From: Neurospora crassa OR74A
Lineage: Eukaryota > Ascomycota > Sordariomycetes > Sordariales > Sordariaceae
Direction: 5' to 3'
Assembly (NCBI RefSeq): GCF_000182925.2
Contig: NC_026506.1
Location: 1,860,001-1,924,000 of the forward strand
DNA: 64,000 bases
A program made the position numbers and the translations under genes. The notes under the pieces are model-generated. The model searched no databases, was not told the origin of the DNA, and saw only the letters and a list, made by a program, of their open reading frames with translations. Shown here in pieces: positions 58,501-64,000 of this stretch; position 1 is the first letter of the stretch; each line of letters opens with the position of its first letter.

Positions 58501-61012
58501 TCAGGAAGGCAGTGCCAACAACGCAAATGTCCCGCCTACGACAGGCCTGGCCACAAACGTCGGTCCGTCCTGCGGATACCCACCTGTCTCCGCATCATAC
58601 AGATCTGTCATGGCTCGATTCGTTGTCGTGTTGCCGATCCAATTTGCGAGCTTGTCGATTAGCAGTGCCTTGGTGTCTGGGCTGGCAACTGCCGCCGCAA
58701 ACATCATCCAGTCTGACTTGGTCCAGGTGTGGCGTGTATCAAGCGGGACGGCGTATTTCATCGCAATGCTTTGGTAGAATCTAGACTGCATGTCGAAAAT
58801 CGACTGGTCGACAAAGTTGAGGTCCAAGAGCTTATCTGCGTATATGTTGTAGAGAAGACCTGTTGTTCTCTGTTAGATACTGCATCGTGCCAAAAGAGTT
58901 TACATGCGACTCATCAGGAAGCAAGTAAACAAAGCGAAAGGAGGGAAACATCCTCACCATAGCTCTTCTTGTCACCATAGCTCAAAGTCGTGTGCGGGAG
59001 GTCGGTCTCATTGTTGATGGCTAGAACCTTCCATTGCGCCAAGTACTCATCTGCGATCGCACCCCAGTTATCGCTGTTGGAAGTTAAATTGGCAATTCTA
59101 CTCATGGCCTTGAGGCCTATGATGCCTTTAATGGCCAAGTTTGTTTGATTTCTGAACAAAATATTTGTCAGTCATATCCAGTATAAAAGTTGAACAGGAC
59201 GTGAACATACGCCAAGGTACCGGCAAAATCGTCCGTGCTGAGCTGGTTGGACGGGATTAATGAGTCCTCGACCAGGAACTCTGCCCATCGCGAGAGTATC
59301 GAGTAGTGTTTCTCGAGATAGCTGCTGTCGCCCGTGCGCTCGGCGTAGGCCAGCGTCATGATGACCATGTTTCCGCACTCCTCCAGCGGCATTGGCTCGT
59401 CATTGCCCGATGGATAGCCTTTCGCAACAGGAAAAGTTCCCAGGTCGTGCTCGGCCCATTTGTTCGGGTACGCTCCGCTCTGCTGGTTCTCGAACAAGGG
59501 ATCAAGCAGGTACCTTGCGAGTGTCGCATTCAGGTAAAGCAAAATAGGGTATGCCGGAAATATGACATCAACCGTTTGGATGTCGCTGTTGGAGCTGATT
59601 TCTTTCAAGAAGATGTAGGGCTTTGAGGGCGTACCGCCGAACTGAAGTGCCCCAAAGCTTTGGCGAACTGAAAGCGTCGTGATAGTCGCGTAATTTTGGC
59701 CGCCGACTTTGACCGAGTCCTGCTGAATCCTGTTATCTAGTTCACTGCTGTGACTAGTTGCATACTGGTAATCGTCGTAAAAGGCGTCAATGGCCAGTTG
59801 GTCATCGTGATTGAAGTAGGACTGCCACAGTCCAGGGACGGCATCGAGGGTTTTGTTGATGCCTGCGAAGTGGATGACATTGTCTTGAATCAAGCCCAAC
59901 GTGAAAAGCCGTTCTATATCACTACTCCCAACGTTGCCAAGGTCGTGGGAGAATCCAAATACCGGCCTAAGATGGTCAGGTGTGGTTCGTAACACAGAAA
60001 CTTGATTTTGTGGCCGGGAACTCACCAGTTTTCCTGAACAGCTCTGAAAGTGTTATCTACGGTATTGGTCAGAGTTTGGTTGCTTGCAAACTGACTTCGT
60101 ACGAGTTGGTCAGAGCCTATTTGCCAACTCAGCTGCAGCAGACTGTTAGTTAACCGTATAATCTACTTCACTCGGATCTTCCAGCTTGACTGAATGATTG
60201 TACTTACGCCACTGTCGGAACCAGTAGTAAAGTACCATCTTCCCCAAGCTGCGATCTCGCCATTCTCGCCGTACTCGACTTGCTCGGTCCGTTCGAATGT
60301 ATGGTAATCCAGCTTGTTGGTTTTGTCATGAGCCCAAGTGATCTTCTGGGAAAGATCGCCGCTTGCCCATTCTTTGGATCATCGTTAGCTCGACAGGCAA
60401 CCACATCAGCAGCACGGAAATGGTGTAATTCGAAATGAGTACTAACCTCCAGAAACATCCATATATAGCCGGACATTATGAGTCTCTCCGTCGGCAGATT
60501 TGGCCTTTGCAGATATGTACGAAAACTGCTGCGATTGCCTGGAAAGATCATCTGCAAACACCGGAGATAAAAAGGTGACAGTAAGGTTGATCTTGCCGTC
60601 CACGTCAAAGACGAATATGCTCTTTGTTGACGTATACTCCAAGGACACTTGCTTGACGACCGGATTCTGAAAGGCCTTTCCCATCCAGTTGAACACCTTG
60701 CCATCGACTGCGACCAGGCCCTGCCACCCCAGAATCTGTGTACTACACGAATGCAAGATTTAATTAGTGGGTGATAGCAACGCCAAATGTGCGGACGACT
60801 GACACTTACGTCCAGTGTCGTGGCCAATTATCCGGAAGCAAGCACTCAGGCTCACATTGTAGCCACGAGTTCAGATATGGTGTCCGCACTGCCATCGGTA
60901 CCGCTGGGGGCCTCGCAGGTTTATAAGTTGAGGCATGCACAGTAGCCATTCCGCAACACACTGCAGCCGCGATGGCCGCAATCTTCGGATACCACATTGC
61001 GAGGAGGACCAT
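58501..61012 (-). CDS. gtaA: Secreted glutaminase, GtaA type (DUF4965/DUF5127 family)
   Basis: Seven exons on the minus strand, 61012-60810, 60742-60447, 60371-60208, 60132-60026, 59966-59211, 59151-58958 and 58859-58501, give 692 residues, the usual length for fungal GtaA. A signal peptide is clear (MWYPKIAAIAAAVCCGMATVHA). The start is either 61012 (MVLLAMWYP) or 60997. The body follows the family order: RTPYLNSWLQCEP near the N-terminus, the DUF5127 part with QILGWQGLVAVDGKVFNW, then the helical domain with VFGFSHDLGNVGSS, PIPLEECGNM-like PMPLEECGNMVIMTLAYAE, and RHTWTKSDWMMF near the end. Every exon join restores family sequence. The enzyme should deamidate glutamine outside the cell. Several N-linked glycosylation sequons are visible. 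Confidence 0.92.
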
Positions 61013-64000
61013 GAGGGGGTCTCGGAAAGGCGAATGGCGGACCAAAGAGACGATAAACTTAAGGAGTTGCCCGGTGCTTGCGGAGCTACTGACGTGCGTT
61101 TCGGAAGTGCCCACTAATGCAGGCAGAAGGGGCTGTCCTGGGTTGACAAATGTGGGAGAGCTGCGAGTTAGGGGTCTGTGAGGGTGGACGGACACAACCC
61201 AGATGTTATATGGAAAGAAAGACTCAAGATGAAATCAGTCGACACGAGCTTGGGAGGTAACGGGACCAAACTTTTATTAGTCATGAGGAGCTGCCGGTCC
61301 ATATCGTGACAAACAAAAATCATCGTCGATGCCTGGTTCTCCAACTGGTGGGTTGCCTGAACCAGAATATGACGGGGACAGGTGAGCATAGCGTTGCTAT
61401 GGTTTGACGGTCATCGAGAAGGCTTGACTCAGAACATGGATGAAGGCCAGACCTGAACGTCTGTTGATCAAGGTTGTTAGTATAGTATTCCTCCCCAACC
61501 GGGCAAGCTTGACCATCGAGGTCGGCACGAGCATTGTACCCTCCTGCATGATGTCGATGCGCATGTCGTGACTGCGGGAGATCTACGGTAGCATCTTGGC
61601 GAATAAGACATATCCACAAGCTCTTACCTATAAGGCTCCGAGAAACACCGGAAGATCGACCCGGATAATCCGACCGTGTGCGAAATCAAACGGCATATGT
61701 GGAGTAGTCTCAGCTCTCAGACCCACTTCCTCCTGACTTCCTCCTGGACAAATGCACCAGCAAGTGTCGCCTTGTCTTATAAGTCTACATGCAGCCTGAC
61801 TTAAAGACGGGCCTCAACGTTGGCCTATGTACCTCCGCATTACGATGGGATACCAGAAGACATAAAAGACCAATCGGTTGTCTAGGAATGACCCATGAGC
61901 ATGTGCTGTCCATAGCCAAACGAGGATATTCGTCGAAGAGGAGGTTGGAATGTCGTTCGACCCTGGGAAGAATAATATGTCTCGTGGGGACTGCTGAATT
62001 CACAATGTGGGCAATGAGTTCGTGAACCCAAGAGACCAAGCGTTGACAACAGCAGTATCACAGCAGGATCCCGAAATCGTTACCTCCTATGAAACGATTG
62101 ATGAGGAGGCACAAGAAGCACATGGAAAATGGATGTGAACACCCGATAATCATATGTCCGCAGCTGTTGCGGTTGTCATTTTCTGAAGAAGGAAAGTGAA
62201 CTTGAGAACCTTCTACATGAGAGGTAGGATCTTTGGTGGAAGCTGAACTAACGTGTGTAAGCCCGGGCCACCAGTTGATGATCGAGTGAGCGGATAGAAA
62301 ATTACGAGGATCAAGGTCTCTCAAGGTCACCCACGAGGGAATAGAATGTAGCCGCGGCTCAAATCAACCGTTGAAAAATAAATCCTTTGTAGGTCGCTAA
62401 CAAATTAGTAAGGAGTGTGTACAAAATCGAATGCGCCCTCTGAACGCGTGTGCAGACATCCAACTAACCCGGCACGTTCGAGGGTACGAGCCTCCAACCA
62501 AGCATATTCTGAGGCAATAGCGCCTGGTAGGGCGGTACCCATATTCAAAACCCCCCACTGCAGATGTTAGTCTCACAACTTCAATATGTGGTTGTTGATT
62601 CGTAACGTTCGAGAATCTCATACATGATGCCGCGGGGTTTGGACGTTGCACGGTTAATGGAAAGCTTCCACTTTTGTTGCTCAACTAGTCGGTTGAGGTG
62701 ACTAGCCACAAACCAGGATCGATATGCCGGTACGATGATAAGCACGAAGGCTTGCGAGAGCCTCACTGAGGCGGGCAGACGGTGCGTCATGCGTACTGCA
62801 ATGACACCCAAGTGGTAGGTGTGTCTAGAGTGTCCGGGTCCTGACCGTTGTACCAGTCCATCACTCCTTTCGGGTCTGACAGGTGATTCATGCGAGGATA
62901 TGTGGCTGTTCCTATCGACCGCAAGAGGGTGCTTGCTTGCGTCTAAAGCTTCGTGTTTCGTCCTGCCTTCTTCTTGTTGCAAAGCTATTGAGTACCGTCG
63001 TTGGTCATGATATGCTGGTGCGGTGTGTATGAGATTCAGATCATGAGACCGAAAGAAACCGGTCAGTTGGGAATTAAGGCAGCGAAGGCTATTGTGCGTC
63101 AGATGCATCTTGGAGAAGCGCATGCTGCGCGGCAGGATTTGAGCCCCCAAAATGATACGCTCATCCAGAAGTGGCTGGGAAGTTTTGGGATCCTCGACAA
63201 GATTGCTGGCCGTTCTGCGACAGAACTCCATCATATGCGCCTTATTTAAGGCTGTGTGACGTTCCATTGCCTTGTACACTCACTGTTGGGAACCAATGCT
63301 TGGTTGGCTATCAGCAAATATGTATGCAGTATTGGAATGAAGTGGGAGTCCGTCGTCCTGTGCCTCATTGTCGTAATAGATCTACGCAAACCGACTTCTC
63401 TGGAAGGTCGCATGATTTGTGACCGTGATCGTGACCAACATGTACTTGTAGGCCTGGAACAATCCAACCCCCCACAATACTCGACTATCTCCATGGTCCG
63501 ATTAAGCGAGGAGTTTCATTATACAATATTCGTCAGTTGCGTGACCCTTCCTGGGATCAGCAACGAGTCGAACCGTATCGTCGTAAGACACCCCTAAACT
63601 TCGGTTAGACGTTGACATATTGGCTGTCGGTCACACAAATTCCGAAAGCCAATGCATGGCTTCTGAGTCAGGTTACTGGGCAGATCAGGGAACCGCAGGG
63701 CAGCCGTTCTCGTGAGCCCGTATCTCTTTGAAGAAGAGCCCATCCTTTGAGAGCACAGCTATGCCGGAGTGTCGCCGTGTCACGCGCAAGCTTGAAGCGT
63801 GGTTGGCGCCCACCTGCTTTTGGTGTTACGCACAAACACCTTTCTTATATATCTTGACTCATCTGCAATATGCTGCTTAGCGTCAACGCGGTCCTTCGAT
63901 GCATTGTATTTCGGGACTTGGAAGGCTGTGCGATGTAGGAGGAGGGCGGAAAGGGTGGTGAATGATACCTATACGCTTTTGATGGAAGACGCCGTGGCCG
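61013..64000. other. Last 3 kb: glutaminase promoter and unrecognised sequence
   Basis: The first few hundred bases should be the glutaminase promoter. Beyond that there are short frames on both strands. The longest (minus, about 63267-62581, ending RYESTTTY) matches nothing I know and lacks a clear start. The sequence is cut off at 64000, so a gene entering from the right could be missed. Confidence 0.45.

Noticed and set aside
62581-63267. 229-codon minus-strand frame ending RYESTTTY
   Set aside because: No family recognised, no convincing start context or splice sites. Kept only as an unrecognised stretch.

Overview
This window looks like nuclear DNA of a filamentous ascomycete (Pezizomycotina, most likely a Sordariomycete; species not determined). 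The protein-coding genes have short GT-AG introns of about 50-200 nt with CTRAC-type branch points. The gene families are typical of such fungi: Igo1/endosulfine, INO80 subunit IEC3, GtaA-type glutaminase, a C2-RasGAP and NADP isocitrate dehydrogenase. The sequence alternates between normal-GC gene blocks and very AT-rich islands. In the islands, dispersed repeats differ from one another mainly by C-to-T and G-to-A changes, the mark expected of repeat-induced point mutation (RIP).

Layout. Bases 1-5.56 kb and 8.33-14.25 kb are RIP-type islands. They hold two dispersed repeat families (R1, R2), interstitial telomere-type repeats and several small inverted-repeat elements. A single intact-looking gene, a Pus9/Rib2-type pseudouridine synthase (5.9-7.3 kb), lies between the islands. 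A four-exon bZIP gene starts at 14.96 kb just past the island edge. About 5.6 kb without a recognisable gene follows. Next come a decayed MFS transporter gene (21.9-24.15 kb), tRNA-Asn(GTT), a small pogo/Fot-like inverted-repeat element, ureidoglycolate lyase, a 2H phosphoesterase of the RNA ligase/CPDase family, and a long Bud2-like RasGAP (28.4-32.9 kb).

From 33.5 to 39.8 kb there are cyclophilin-40 (minus), D-aminoacyl-tRNA deacylase DTD1 (minus, five exons, 7-nt first exon) and CCR4-NOT subunit Not3/5 (plus, divergent from DTD1). A 5.2 kb stretch without a recognisable gene follows, then a 3.3 kb RIP-mutated DNA transposon at 45031-48337 with about 46-bp terminal inverted repeats and a perfect 8-bp target duplication. 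From 50 to 61 kb there are NADP isocitrate dehydrogenase, IEC3 (minus), MYG1 (plus), Igo1/ENSA (minus) and a secreted seven-exon glutaminase (minus). The last 3 kb show nothing I recognise.

The genes do not form one pathway. Two touch nitrogen release (ureidoglycolate lyase, secreted glutaminase), three act in tRNA quality or modification (Pus9-type, DTD1, tRNA-Asn), and two act in mRNA turnover or quiescence (Not3, Igo1). I found no CRISPR array, secondary-metabolite cluster or clearly new system. The most unusual content is the set of transposon fossils with readable target duplications, the telomere-like/GC-palindrome block, and several gene-structure oddities (7-nt start exon, GC-AG intron, silent 51-nt intron, hidden start exon). 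Exon coordinates were derived by reading splice sites and matching remembered family sequence. No alignment or expression data were available.
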